DNA of 64,000 bases, taken from Marinoscillum sp. (GTDB lineage: Bacteria; Bacteroidota; Bacteroidia; Cytophagales; Cyclobacteriaceae). Shown here one piece after another: positions 54,810-63,865 of the stretch; within the stretch, counting starts at the first letter, position 1, and each line of letters opens with the position of its first letter. The stretch is from NCBI GenBank assembly GCA_024305105.1, contig JAMWZA010000003.1, positions 24,792 to 88,791 on the forward strand, in the 5' to 3' direction. The notes under the pieces are model-generated. The model ran no database searches. It saw only the letters and a list, made by a program, of their open reading frames with translations, and was not told where the DNA came from. The position numbers and the translations under genes were made by a program.

Positions 54810-55109
54810 TTAAGAGTTACGGATCCAGCTCTTCCAGATTTCTAACCCACAAGTCATAGAAGCAGGATTTACAATTCTTTTGTATGTCAAAATTCCGATC
54901 TCAATCACCCACCATTTGCATAACCCACGCCTTCTTTTTACTTTCGTCACACATTTCCAGCGAACTCCGCCCGAGGAGATCTAGCAAAACAATCTGAAAA
55001 CGTAATGTAGTGCCACGAATAAGCATTATGCTTAACTCAACTATTGAGAAACACCAATTTGGATGATCAATAGGAGTTGGTAAACCGCTGATTTCACAAT
55101 CTTGAACGC
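54810..55109. other. Intergenic stretch after the zeta-like gene
   Basis: It holds the right copy of the 54-base repeat at 54851-54904. The remainder up to the decarboxylase start at 55110 contains no further gene. Confidence 0.6.
54851..54904. repeat. 54-base direct repeat, right copy
   Basis: It matches 53616-53669 with three differences. It lies 42 bases after the stop of the zeta-like gene, so the two copies bracket the whole module. Confidence 0.9.
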
Positions 55110-56336
55110 ATGAATAAATGGAAAAAGCTGTCGCAGCAGGAGATCAGGCAACGTATATTTTCTGCACTGTCAGAAAACGTAGACTATTACAATGAAAACA
55201 TACTCGGGGTTCCAGCCTCTCACCTGGATGATAAGGTCTTTTATCAAAATGCCCCATTTTTAGAGGATGCGCCTTTTCTGAGTACGCTCATTCACAATCC
55301 CAATCACATTGGTTGCCATACGCTGGGGTCCTCAGAGAGTTTCTTTAAAGGCACCCAGCAAATCGAAACGGAGGTAATCCGCATCTGTGCAGAAGACATC
55401 CTGAAAGGCGAAGGCGAATTTGATGGCTATGTGGCATCTGGTGGCACAGAAGCCAACTTGCAGGCAGTATGGACCTATCGAAATTATTACCAGCAGGAGA
55501 AGGGGGCTGGTTTGGATGAAATCGCATTGATCACCTCAGCGGATGCGCACTATTCTGCAGCCAAAGCTTCTGACGTGCTTCAGATATCCTTTTACAAAGT
55601 GCCGGTAAACCAGGAAGATCGGTCAATCAGTCAGGAAGGAGTCAGAGCCACCATCAGTTCAGCCCGGCACGAGGGTAAAAAGTACTTCATTGTCTTGGCC
55701 AACATGATGACCACCATGTTCGGCTCTGTGGATGATATACATTGCTATACGGATGTGCTCATCGACCTCAGCGTAGACTTTAAACTCCATGTGGATGGTG
55801 CGTATGGCGGATTTTTCTATCCATTTGCCAGGCAGGAAAACGACATTAACTTCAGCAATCCTCATGTCAACTCTGTAACGCTGGATGCACACAAAATGCT
55901 CCAAGCTCCTTACGGAACGGGCATTTTTCTCATCCGAAAAGGATGGATGCACTATGCCAATACCGAGGAAGCAAGCTATGTGGAGGGGCAGGATTTTACG
56001 TTGATTGGTTCACGCTCCGGTGCCAATGCCATCGCCATATGGATGATCTTGATGACCTACGGCCCTCATGGTTGGTTTGAAAAGACGCTGGTGCTGAGCC
56101 ACCGAACCACCTGGCTCTGCGAGCAATTGGAAGAGCGTAAGATTGATTATTTCCGCTATCCGGACGCCAATATTGTCACCATGAAAGCATCTTATTTGAA
56201 TCCGAAATTGTGTAAAAAATACGGTTTGGTGCCTGATAATCACGAGCAAGCAGATTGGTTCAAGATCGTGGTGATGGATCATGTGACAGTGGAGAAGTTG
56301 GAAGCGTTCTTAGCTGATTATGACACAATGAGCTAG
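55110..56336 (+). CDS. PLP-dependent amino acid decarboxylase, group II type
   Basis: This 408-residue protein has the fold-type I decarboxylase pattern: LIHNPNHIGCHTLGSSESF, GYVASGGTEANLQAVWTYRN, then HVDGAYGGFFYPF and the PLP lysine in VTLDAHKMLQAPYGTGIFLI. It belongs to the group of aspartate, glutamate, histidine and tyrosine decarboxylases; at 408 residues it is shorter than glutamate decarboxylase. The substrate cannot be deduced. Its base composition is richer in G and C than the preceding island, which marks the return to core genes. Confidence 0.85.
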   Translation: MNKWKKLSQQEIRQRIFSALSENVDYYNENILGVPASHLDDKVFYQNAPFLEDAPFLSTLIHNPNHIGCHTLGSSESFFKGTQQIETEVIRICAEDILKGEGEFDGYVASGGTEANLQAVWTYRNYYQQEKGAGLDEIALITSADAHYSAAKASDVLQISFYKVPVNQEDRSISQEGVRATISSARHEGKKYFIVLANMMTTMFGSVDDIHCYTDVLIDLSVDFKLHVDGAYGGFFYPFARQENDINFSNPHVNSVTLDAHKMLQAPYGTGIFLIRKGWMHYANTEEASYVEGQDFTLIGSRSGANAIAIWMILMTYGPHGWFEKTLVLSHRTTWLCEQLEERKIDYFRYPDANIVTMKASYLNPKLCKKYGLVPDNHEQADWFKIVVMDHVTVEKLEAFLADYDTMS

Positions 56337-56498
56337 TGTGTAGCAGCTTCGTTCATTCGTAGTAAGGTTTGAACATATTCCTTTGAAGTTACAAGTCTAC
56401 AAATTTTGCGTTTTTTTCGAACCTCGATTTTCAACTTTTCATATAAAAGTACCTACATTTAAAAGTTTTTAAATCGTCATATTTAATCTGTCGCTGTA

Positions 56499-57464
56499 GT
56501 GGTTTACGTTTTATTTGTTGTTGGTTTTGTGCTCTTGATTAAAGGAGCGGATATTTTGGTAGATGGGGCTTCTTCGTTAGCCAAACGTTACCATATTCCA
56601 GAGTTGGTTATTGGTTTGACTATCGTGTCATTTGGTACCAGTATGCCTGAGCTCATAGTCAATTTACTGGCTAGTTTTGATGGGAGTTCAGAGTTGGCTA
56701 TTGGGAATATTCTTGGTAGCAATATTGCCAACGTACTGCTCATTTTGGGTGTGGCTGCATTGATCAAACCACTGCCAATTCACAAGAGTATATACTTTAC
56801 CGAACTGCCTATTTCATTGTTTGCTACCGTGATGGTAGGCTTTTTAGCCAATGCGAATTTATTTGTAGACGTAAAGGGGCTTACACTTAGTCGATACGAT
56901 GGTGGCGTTTTGCTATTCTTTTTTGGCTTATTCATGACCTACATCTATGTGGTGTCAAAATCTAAAGACGAACCCTATGAGGAAGAGGTCAGTTCGGAGA
57001 TACCTCAGATGTCAAAGACGAAATCACTTTTATTTATTCTGGGTGGATCCTTTGCGTTGTTTTTAGGTGGGAAATGGGTTGTAGATGGCGCATTTGAGAT
57101 TGCCTTGCTTTTTGGACTTTCAGAAACGTTTATTGGCCTGACGGTGGTAGCTGTAGGCACATCACTGCCTGAGCTTGTAACCTCAGCGATAGCTGCTAAA
57201 AAAGGTCAGTCCGATATGGCAGTGGGTAATGTAGTCGGTTCTAATATTTTTAACCTTTTGTGGATCTTGGGGCTGAGTTCAGTAATTCGACCTTTACCAT
57301 TTGATGTCGTATCCAATTCTGATATCCTCATGGTGATCGCTTCCAGTACATTGCTCATACTAGCAATAGTTGTTGGACGCAAGGCAAGTGTCAATCGTTT
57401 TATGGGTGGGTTGTTCATTGCTGTTTATATAGTCTATCTCGCTTACCTGGTCATGAGAGGGTGA
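56499..57464 (+). CDS. Calcium/sodium antiporter (CaCA superfamily)
   Basis: This 321-residue membrane protein starts at GTG (56499) and has two homologous halves, each with a signature: [21 protein letters not shown] and [38 protein letters not shown] and [17 protein letters not shown] follow. These are the alpha repeats of YrbG-type K+-independent Na+/Ca2+ exchangers. About ten membrane helices are predicted. Confidence 0.92.
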   Translation: MVYVLFVVGFVLLIKGADILVDGASSLAKRYHIPELVIGLTIVSFGTSMPELIVNLLASFDGSSELAIGNILGSNIANVLLILGVAALIKPLPIHKSIYFTELPISLFATVMVGFLANANLFVDVKGLTLSRYDGGVLLFFFGLFMTYIYVVSKSKDEPYEEEVSSEIPQMSKTKSLLFILGGSFALFLGGKWVVDGAFEIALLFGLSETFIGLTVVAVGTSLPELVTSAIAAKKGQSDMAVGNVVGSNIFNLLWILGLSSVIRPLPFDVVSNSDILMVIASSTLLILAIVVGRKASVNRFMGGLFIAVYIVYLAYLVMRG

Positions 57465-57616
57465 TTTGAGAATACTTTTAAGGATTCGATAGTCAATGCA
57501 GTTTTAGTTAAGTCTTTAAATATTGACTCCTCGTTCCTGTCTACCCGGACATTTCGACACAGGAGCAATCCCTCTTTCAATAAGTAGGTTTCTTTTATAA
57601 GGAAGATCTTGTAGTA

Positions 57617-57695
57617 GAGCACCTCTAGCCGAGCGCCTCTAGCCGAGCGCCTCTAGTCGAGCACCTCTAGCCGAGCGCCTCTAGCCGAGCACCTC
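57617..57695. repeat. 14-base minisatellite
   Basis: Five full units of gagcRcctctagYc stand head to tail (57617-57686), followed by a partial unit (gagcacctc). The units differ only at two positions. It lies in a 294-base gap between the antiporter and YwbE. Confidence 0.95.
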
Positions 57696-57745
57696 AATGT
57701 TTCGAGATGACATCTGTAATTAGCTACATTGAATCAATAGCTAAT

Positions 57746-57753
57746 TACCTTTG
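57746..57753 (+). promoter_or_regulatory. -7 promoter element of the YwbE-like gene
   Basis: TACCTTTG fits TAnnTTTG and ends six bases before the ATG at 57759, so the transcript would be leaderless or nearly so. Confidence 0.55.
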
Positions 57754-57758
57754 TACTT

Positions 57759-57962
57759 ATGGCAAAATCAGGAACCCAGCGAAAAGATGTAGAAGTAGGT
57801 GCTGAAGTGGAAATTGTGGAAAAGCACAACCAACGCAGTGGAGAACTTACTTCAGGCTTTGTAGAAAAGCTTCTTACCAAATCCTCGGTTCACCCGCATG
57901 GTATCAAAGTCCGATTGGAGACTGGAGAAGTTGGGCGAGTGAAGAATATTTTGGAGGATTAA
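57759..57962 (+). CDS. YwbE family protein
   Basis: This 67-residue protein is a DUF2196/YwbE member: GAEVEIVEKHNQRSGELTSG, VHPHGIKVRLETGEVGRVK. It is a short beta-rich protein of about usual family length. Family function is not known. It has a promoter element six bases upstream of the ATG and no neighbour in the same transcript. Confidence 0.9.
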   Translation: MAKSGTQRKDVEVGAEVEIVEKHNQRSGELTSGFVEKLLTKSSVHPHGIKVRLETGEVGRVKNILED

Positions 57963-58028
57963 GTTTGATGCTTGTGAGCTGAGTCAAGAGTATGTAAAAG
58001 AGAAGTTGTTCGCCTGTTTTTTACTGAA

Positions 58029-58907
58029 TTACCTAAAATCCTCTTCCTTAATAATGCCTTCTTCCAACAGCGTAGAAACCACCAATTCGGTCATCTCACT
58101 TTTGAAGGCAAACTCGCTTCGAATATCCATTACATATGCTTTTAAGCGCATTTTGAGATAGGAGCGTCGCTCTTTCACTTCATTGAAGAAAAGCACCGCA
58201 ATGGGTTTGTTAAGGTAGATGTACTTTGAAACCTGTGCCGCCTGAGTGGCTATTTCCCGCACACGTACTGTGTCTACACTCAAGGGTAAGTATATTTCAG
58301 CTACCACCTGGCAGTTGGTTTCACCAGCGTTGGCATTGGAGACGGATCCATTCATGATGGTACTATTCGGGATAGCTACAAGAGAATCGTCCGGAGTAAC
58401 AATTCGTGTAGACCGCAGCCCAATTTCAGTCACTTCGCCATAAAACGACCCTACCTCTATTTTATCTCCCACCTGAAACGGCCGGTCAAACAGAATCATG
58501 ACGCCACCGAAAATGTTTTTAAGAATATCCTGAGCCGCAAATCCAACAGCCACACCAACCGATGCTGAGAGGGCCCAAACCATATCCATTGGAGGTTGAA
58601 ATATACCCGTGATGATGGTTATGATCACCAGGAGCCATCCGAGTATTCTAACTACAGGAATAAGTCCCTTCAGCGTAATGCGGTAACGCGCACTTCGCTC
58701 TGCGAGCACTTCCAGAATTCTACTGAAAATCCGAATGAACAGATAGCCAATGACTAACATGACAACAGACCAGAAGATTTTTGGAAGTGAGAAAAGCTCA
58801 CTCAGCTTGGGAGCTTGATTTTTGAGCTCATTGACTGTTTCACCCTGAGCCATAGAGGCAAGCGCACTAAATGCAAATAAGCCAGCTAATAGGAGTCTTA
58901 GGATCAT
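58029..58907 (-). CDS. Small-conductance mechanosensitive channel (MscS family)
   Basis: This 292-residue protein has an extra N-terminal signal-peptide-like helix (ILRLLLAGLFAFSALASMAQ), then three membrane helices. The pore and cytosolic part shows ASVGVAVGFAAQDILKNIFGGVMILFDRPFQVGDKIEV and TRIVTPDDSLVAIPNSTIMN, the MscS hallmarks. It opens under membrane tension and lets osmolytes out. Its start codon overlaps the stop codon of the 974-residue ATPase gene by four bases, so the two proteins are made together. Confidence 0.92.
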   Translation of the reverse strand: MILRLLLAGLFAFSALASMAQGETVNELKNQAPKLSELFSLPKIFWSVVMLVIGYLFIRIFSRILEVLAERSARYRITLKGLIPVVRILGWLLVIITIITGIFQPPMDMVWALSASVGVAVGFAAQDILKNIFGGVMILFDRPFQVGDKIEVGSFYGEVTEIGLRSTRIVTPDDSLVAIPNSTIMNGSVSNANAGETNCQVVAEIYLPLSVDTVRVREIATQAAQVSKYIYLNKPIAVLFFNEVKERRSYLKMRLKAYVMDIRSEFAFKSEMTELVVSTLLEEGIIKEEDFR

Positions 58908-61828
58908 GCGTAAATGAGGTTTTTTGATTTCAAAAGGCTAATGACACTGCGGTACACCAGGGTGTTGACCAGAAACTGACCGTCTTTTTTCACCAGTATG
59001 CCATCTTCCAGCATCATGGATAGTTGTAAAAAGGCTGCTTGAGGCTTTCGTCGCATCACTTCAGCAAATTGTTCCAGACTAAGGCCGTCATGAAGGATGA
59101 GTGCATGAAGAGCCAGGATTTTATCCATACTCATGATTTCCAAAAAGCTCAGATCTGGTTTTTCAAAGGAGTTAATCACTATGCGGTTCTGATCGACCGA
59201 TTTGGTAGATAGCAACCAAAACATGAGCGCCATGCTGATATTGCTTTCAGAGAAATCAATCAGGTTCTTGAAGAAACGTTTTTTCAGAAACTCTTGCTGA
59301 TCATTTTCACTCATTTTGGTGAATCGCTTACTAGATCGTGTGTCTTCGTCGGTCTCGAATACAATCTTGTACCCACTTATTCGGTTTCGTTTTTGAATGA
59401 TGCTGCTGAGGTCTTCTTCATTCGGCTTTTGCAAGCCAATGTGATAGCTAAAGATTTCGTGAATGTGTAGCGTCTTCTTGAAATACTCCCAGGTATAAAC
59501 CGTGCAGGAGGTCATCCAAAATACGTGATTGGACGTATTGCTAATCAAAGTCAGCAGTGATTTGATCACGTTAAAACCTCCAGTTTTTCTCAGATAAAGG
59601 TTTTGGATGTCTTCGAGTATCACAATGCGTTTGGACCCAGTGATGAGTTTTTCCTGAACCTGATCTACGGTTACGGCTTCCTCGGTATTAACAATGTTTT
59701 TGAGAATCTGATCAAACTGGCCCTTACTATCAAGGGATGTTTTGCACTTGATTCGAGTCATCGGATGTTTGAGTGATCCGGACGTTTGCAGGAAGTTAAG
59801 CAGAGAAGTCATGCCGCTCCATTTTTCTCCATACAGCACCGCTGAGCCCATGTAGCCAGTGGACCAGTTGGTGTAAGCTTCATTGATTTGTTCTATTTCT
59901 TTGGATCGACCAACGAATAGTTCTAAGTCAGTGAGCGGCTCAATTTTGTACAGGTTTTTGTAAATAATGGGCAAGGAATTTATTCGCTCCTGTGAACTGG
60001 ATAAAAAGTCAGATACCGCACGTGATGCCGTTGTTTTTCTAGAGGTAAGAATAAATCGTTGACGAAAGGTTTGTAGGGCATCACTCGTTTCCTTGTACCG
60101 ATTCAGGACCTGCGTTTTAGTTTGTTCGAAGTACGCTGTGATTCGTGCTCTGACTTCCTGGCGATAGGCTTTGGTCTGCTGGATCGTTTTCGCTTTCGCA
60201 ATGCGCAAACGCATTTCCCTGATGTTTTCATTTTCCATCAGAGCTTCCAGCTTTTTATTGAAATCAGCTGTAGCTTTTCCTAGCGCTTCGTGGGTTTGGT
60301 TGAACAATGCGTCCAGAGCTTCCTTTACTTCCAATACCCGTTCTTCTGCACGTTGCAGTGTTTCCATCGCTACGCGTTGAGCCGTTTCTTCATCCGTGTC
60401 CTGTAGCTGCTGGATCGCCGTAGACAAGCCGAAGGTGATCATGTGATCCAGGTCTCCGGTCAGCGTGATTTGTTTGTTTAGCTCTGTCATCAGCTTACCT
60501 TTGATTTGATCCAGCTCGCCGAAAAGGGAAGGAGCGATTTCAAAGGTGATCAAATCAGACAATGAAATCGTCGCAATGTTGGTTGTCGGGATCGCTTCCT
60601 GATATTGAGTAGCTACTTTGGATAACCTCAGATCAAAGGTCAGTGATTTCAATTCCTGAGTGATGGCATTTTCCAATCGTGCTACTGCATTGATGGTGTT
60701 TTTGCTGGTTAGTATGTTTAGCAGCTTCGGTATAGTTGTTTCGTCAAGGCTTTTCTGAGCTCGGTAATTGCATTTCTTGAGCGATTGGGATAATTCGCTA
60801 GTCGAGTCCAGCTCGGATTTAGTTTCTGTTATAAAATCCAGAATGGTATCTAGCTCAGGGCAAATCGATTTTTCAAATGTCCTGGACTGTGATGCATGAT
60901 AAGTGTTAAGTGATTCTTTAGCTTGTTCGGTTAGTTGTTTAAGCTCCAGGTCAGATTGCCATTCCTCGAAAAGTAGCAGAAAGGAGTTGTTCCAATGCTT
61001 GTCCTCAGCCTTCCAGTTTGCATTGGCCAGGTCAATAGCCTCTGCGACCTTGCTCTCGCGGTAATTCTTTGCGTTTAATTCTAAAGTGTCTACCAACTCG
61101 GCTTTTACTGCCAGATCATTGAGGTTGATCTCTAGCTGTTCGGTCAGTCTTTTTCTTAAGCTGTTTCTGGATTTGGTGAAAGCAGTTTGCAATGCCTGAG
61201 ATTCATATAACTCTTTCTGTTGATCCACACTTTGGATCAGCAGTTGCACATAGGCATACGAAAAGTCTTTTAGATATAGGCCTCTTATGGTGCTTACTGA
61301 CTGAATGAAATCAGCGAGCAGGTGTTTTTTGGCGATAGCCCGCAAAGGAACGACGTGTTTCCAATAGACTTTCTTCTTTTTCTTTTTTCTAAAAATATTG
61401 GCAGTTCTTCGAGGAAGGTCAGTGATTCCAAACCCGATTTTTTTTATTCGTTTATAGAGTTTCGTGCGTTTTCCGTCTGTTTTTAGAATAGTGAAACGGT
61501 CCGTGTGCTGCACGATGGATACTGTCGCTGGCAGGTCATTAAGCGCCTGCTCAGCACCAGTGTAAAACGAATCGGCGAAAGCTTCAAGCGTCTGTCCTTC
61601 ATCCTCATACAGTTCATATTCCAATAGACCATGAAGAGCCTCAGCAGTGTCTGCCGGGCTTTTACCTGAGTCCAAAGTTTCAGCTACTTGCTTATGTATA
61701 GCTTCGAATCGAACATGCTGTGTTCGTATGTCCGCTTTGTATGCAGCATAGAGGTCCTTTAGGACTAGTTTCGATATTTCTTCTTTAAAAGAATCAATGT
61801 GCTTGTGCATTGAGATAAAATTAGGCAA
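58904..61828 (-). CDS. Large coiled-coil ATPase-like protein coupled to MscS
   Basis: This 974-residue protein has no signal peptide. Residues about 1-640 are helical with long charged, coiled-coil-like runs (ALDALFNQTHEALGKATADF). Then comes an ORC/STAND-type ATPase domain at about 650-880: FVGRSKEIEQINEAY, the P-loop-like GEKWSGMTS at 667-675 with M673 in place of the lysine, and the Walker B-like RIVILEDIQNLY. The last 90 residues look like a winged helix (GLSLEQFAEVMRRKPQAAFL). I do not know a named family. The lost Walker lysine suggests it binds nucleotide weakly or not at all. It is cotranscribed with MscS, so it may regulate the channel or respond to the same stress. Confidence 0.6.
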   Translation of the reverse strand: MPNFISMHKHIDSFKEEISKLVLKDLYAAYKADIRTQHVRFEAIHKQVAETLDSGKSPADTAEALHGLLEYELYEDEGQTLEAFADSFYTGAEQALNDLPATVSIVQHTDRFTILKTDGKRTKLYKRIKKIGFGITDLPRRTANIFRKKKKKKVYWKHVVPLRAIAKKHLLADFIQSVSTIRGLYLKDFSYAYVQLLIQSVDQQKELYESQALQTAFTKSRNSLRKRLTEQLEINLNDLAVKAELVDTLELNAKNYRESKVAEAIDLANANWKAEDKHWNNSFLLLFEEWQSDLELKQLTEQAKESLNTYHASQSRTFEKSICPELDTILDFITETKSELDSTSELSQSLKKCNYRAQKSLDETTIPKLLNILTSKNTINAVARLENAITQELKSLTFDLRLSKVATQYQEAIPTTNIATISLSDLITFEIAPSLFGELDQIKGKLMTELNKQITLTGDLDHMITFGLSTAIQQLQDTDEETAQRVAMETLQRAEERVLEVKEALDALFNQTHEALGKATADFNKKLEALMENENIREMRLRIAKAKTIQQTKAYRQEVRARITAYFEQTKTQVLNRYKETSDALQTFRQRFILTSRKTTASRAVSDFLSSSQERINSLPIIYKNLYKIEPLTDLELFVGRSKEIEQINEAYTNWSTGYMGSAVLYGEKWSGMTSLLNFLQTSGSLKHPMTRIKCKTSLDSKGQFDQILKNIVNTEEAVTVDQVQEKLITGSKRIVILEDIQNLYLRKTGGFNVIKSLLTLISNTSNHVFWMTSCTVYTWEYFKKTLHIHEIFSYHIGLQKPNEEDLSSIIQKRNRISGYKIVFETDEDTRSSKRFTKMSENDQQEFLKKRFFKNLIDFSESNISMALMFWLLSTKSVDQNRIVINSFEKPDLSFLEIMSMDKILALHALILHDGLSLEQFAEVMRRKPQAAFLQLSMMLEDGILVKKDGQFLVNTLVYRSVISLLKSKNLIYA

Positions 61829-61923
61829 TCATCTTACGCAAACGCAAAAGAATAGTTATTGTCAATTTATATAAATCTTTTCAGCAGATTCGTTGTTATC
61901 TTTAAAATGCAAAGAATATTCAG

Positions 61924-62415
61924 ATGATGAAGGTACGTTACATTTTCCTCCTACTGGCAGTGTCCATTTTTTCAGGCTGCCAATCTTCCAGTGAACCCGA
62001 ATTGCGCAATAGGGAATTCCTATTGCATCGGGCCAATTACAATCCGGTAAAAGGCAGGATCACAGTAACGGAATTGGGTCCTGGGAAGATGGAGTTTCGT
62101 ATCAATCTGGAAAATACTGCAGAAGGAGGATTGCATCCGGCACACTTGCATTTTGGTGATGTAAGTGAGGTGGGAGAATTGGCACTGCGCCTAAATGACG
62201 TAGATGGCGCGACTGGAGAGAGTGTGACAGTTGTAGATGACGCCACACTGGCTGATGGAAGAGCATTGACTTATGATTTATTTCTACAACTCGATGGTAG
62301 TGTGAAAATCCACATGAATGATAACTACTTCAAGCACATGGTGCTCGCCTTCGGAAATGTTGGGAAAAATGAAGACTATCTCTTTGATGGAGTAGCTGTT
62401 TGTACCGGGCATTAG
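61924..62415 (+). CDS. CHRD-like small lipoprotein
   Basis: This 163-residue protein has a lipobox (IFSGC) and a compact beta-sandwich-like domain with LHPAHLHFGDVSEVGELALR, which resembles the CHRD/copper-zinc superoxide-dismutase-like beta sandwich. The HPAHLH histidine pair might bind metal, but other ligands are not clear. It is a single gene divergent from the ATPase gene. Function is unknown. Confidence 0.65.
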   Translation: MMKVRYIFLLLAVSIFSGCQSSSEPELRNREFLLHRANYNPVKGRITVTELGPGKMEFRINLENTAEGGLHPAHLHFGDVSEVGELALRLNDVDGATGESVTVVDDATLADGRALTYDLFLQLDGSVKIHMNDNYFKHMVLAFGNVGKNEDYLFDGVAVCTGH

Positions 62416-62789
62416 ACAGCCGTTTCATTATTCAGAAAGTTCGTTCAATTGAAGAAGTATTGATTGACTCCTGTTTAGTTCATCTCGAACGTTTTGCGGG
62501 AAAATTCTTTTCGCAGAAATCTAAAATCTTCATTGGAAATAAAATTAGCTTCCTACGCGTAGGAACTTGGATCAGGAATACCTTCTATTCTGTATGGTAA
62601 AAAAGTGGGAGGGGTATAAAAAAGGATCCCTCGTAAGGGAAATAACGAGGGACCACAACCAGCTATGTCTATGACCCTTTCGGGCTAGATTCATGAACAA
62701 AACTACCCTTTCTGATGAATCCGCAAGCTTTTGTTCGTTTAACCCGTTGAATTTGTCGGTTAAATCAGAAAACCACCTGTTAAACGCCT
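62416..62789. other. Intergenic stretch after the CHRD-like gene
   Basis: It holds a hairpin at 62619-62653 and no convincing gene. A short frame at 62400-62600 is not supported. Confidence 0.5.
62619..62653 (-). terminator. Minus-strand terminator of the monooxygenase/SAM hydrolase pair
   Basis: The stem tccctcgt/acgaggga (62627-62652) is followed on the minus strand by a T-run, seen as aaaaaa on the plus strand at 62618-62623. It lies about 140 bases beyond the monooxygenase stop. Confidence 0.6.
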
Positions 62790-63086
62790 TTATTGCAACT
62801 CAATGAGCTGATCCAATGAGTGTGCTGAGGGCTTGTCAGCAAATAGCGCTTTGGTTTTAGCCCAGGTAGATCGAAACAACTTCGAATGGCGGTAAGCGTC
62901 CAGATCTTCCTGTGAATTCCACTTACTCACCGTATAGTAAATATGAAGGTCTTGATGATCGCGGTGGAGTGATAGGTATTGACAACCTTCTCTGGCGCGT
63001 ATTTTCTGTTTGCTTTCTTCGAAGATGTCTTCAAACTCCTGTGTTTTTTCAGCCATGAAGACCATTCGTACGATTCGTGTGATCAT
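62790..63086 (-). CDS. Antibiotic biosynthesis monooxygenase (ABM) family protein
   Basis: This 98-residue protein has the ABM dimeric ferredoxin-like pattern: FEDIFEESKQKIRAREGCQYLSLHRDHQD and YYTVSKWNSQEDLDAYRHSKLF. Family members include small heme-free monooxygenases and dimeric alpha-beta barrel proteins. Its start codon overlaps the stop of the SAM hydrolase gene by four bases. Function is not established. Confidence 0.85.
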   Translation of the reverse strand: MITRIVRMVFMAEKTQEFEDIFEESKQKIRAREGCQYLSLHRDHQDLHIYYTVSKWNSQEDLDAYRHSKLFRSTWAKTKALFADKPSAHSLDQLIELQ

Positions 63087-63865
63087 GTTTCAAAATTGAT
63101 AGTGACGGGAGCATCCAGCACAAGCCCGAGTAGTTCTGAAGCATTTCCCTTGTTGATTCCAATCTGCAGGAATCCAGAGCTGTTAAAGAGCACATAGAAT
63201 TCACCAGACTCCACCTCATTATAGGTTTTATTGATCTTTCGGGTTTTTTCTCTACCAAAGCTTACTTCAAAGGGCTGATTTCCATTTATGCGGGTAATGG
63301 TATCGAACTCCGATTTGATAATGTTTGTAATCAGATTGCCGTAGACATCCACTCGAATGATGTTTCCAGAGATTTCACGCTTGGTGACCTTTAGTTGTCT
63401 ACTATACAGTATTTTGATCTCATTCTGCGCGGGACCCATTTCATGGATGTTCTTTCCGCTGGCCAGACCACTTGCCGTTGGAGCAAGGATGTCTTTCGCC
63501 TCGAAGGTCGATTCTATTGGTTTTAAGCTGTTGATGTCGATGATAGCCGTAGGACGTTGTTGACTTATCAGACTAAATAATCCACTATCCGGTCCAACAA
63601 AGTAGTGTTCTTCCAGTTTAATGGCTATGAGTTTAGATGGTTCTCGCGAGTTAAGATCTATAGCACAAAGGTGAACAGAGTTTGGCGGAAAGTCACGAAA
63701 TACGTTTTTGAGTACGTAGGATGCATGGCCAATATCAGAAGGGTAGATGTCATGGCTGATGTCCACAATGTTGATGGACGGATTGCCCTTGAGTATCGCT
63801 GCTTTCACCGCTGCTACGTAGTGGTCCTCGGTACCAAAATCTGACATAAATGTAACTAGCGCCAT
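63083..63865 (-). CDS. SAM hydrolase / SAM hydroxide adenosyltransferase (DUF62) family protein
   Basis: This 260-residue protein has the DUF62 signature ALVTFMSDFGTEDHYVAAVK at the N-terminus, IVDISHDIYPSDIGHASYVL and FVGPDSGLFSLI. The two-domain length is usual. These enzymes split S-adenosylmethionine to adenosine and methionine with a water-derived hydroxide; chlorinases of the same fold differ in key residues. A housekeeping role in SAM turnover is likely. It overlaps the ABM gene, which may be in the same transcript. Confidence 0.92.
   Translation of the reverse strand: MALVTFMSDFGTEDHYVAAVKAAILKGNPSINIVDISHDIYPSDIGHASYVLKNVFRDFPPNSVHLCAIDLNSREPSKLIAIKLEEHYFVGPDSGLFSLISQQRPTAIIDINSLKPIESTFEAKDILAPTASGLASGKNIHEMGPAQNEIKILYSRQLKVTKREISGNIIRVDVYGNLITNIIKSEFDTITRINGNQPFEVSFGREKTRKINKTYNEVESGEFYVLFNSSGFLQIGINKGNASELLGLVLDAPVTINFET

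Noticed and set aside
52077..54904. A complete integrative element starting at tRNA-Leu
   Set aside because: There is no integrase or recombinase gene and no matching tRNA end at the right side of the island; only a remnant can be supported.
57617..57695. CRISPR array
   Set aside because: The units are 14 bases, directly adjacent, with no spacers and no cas genes nearby.
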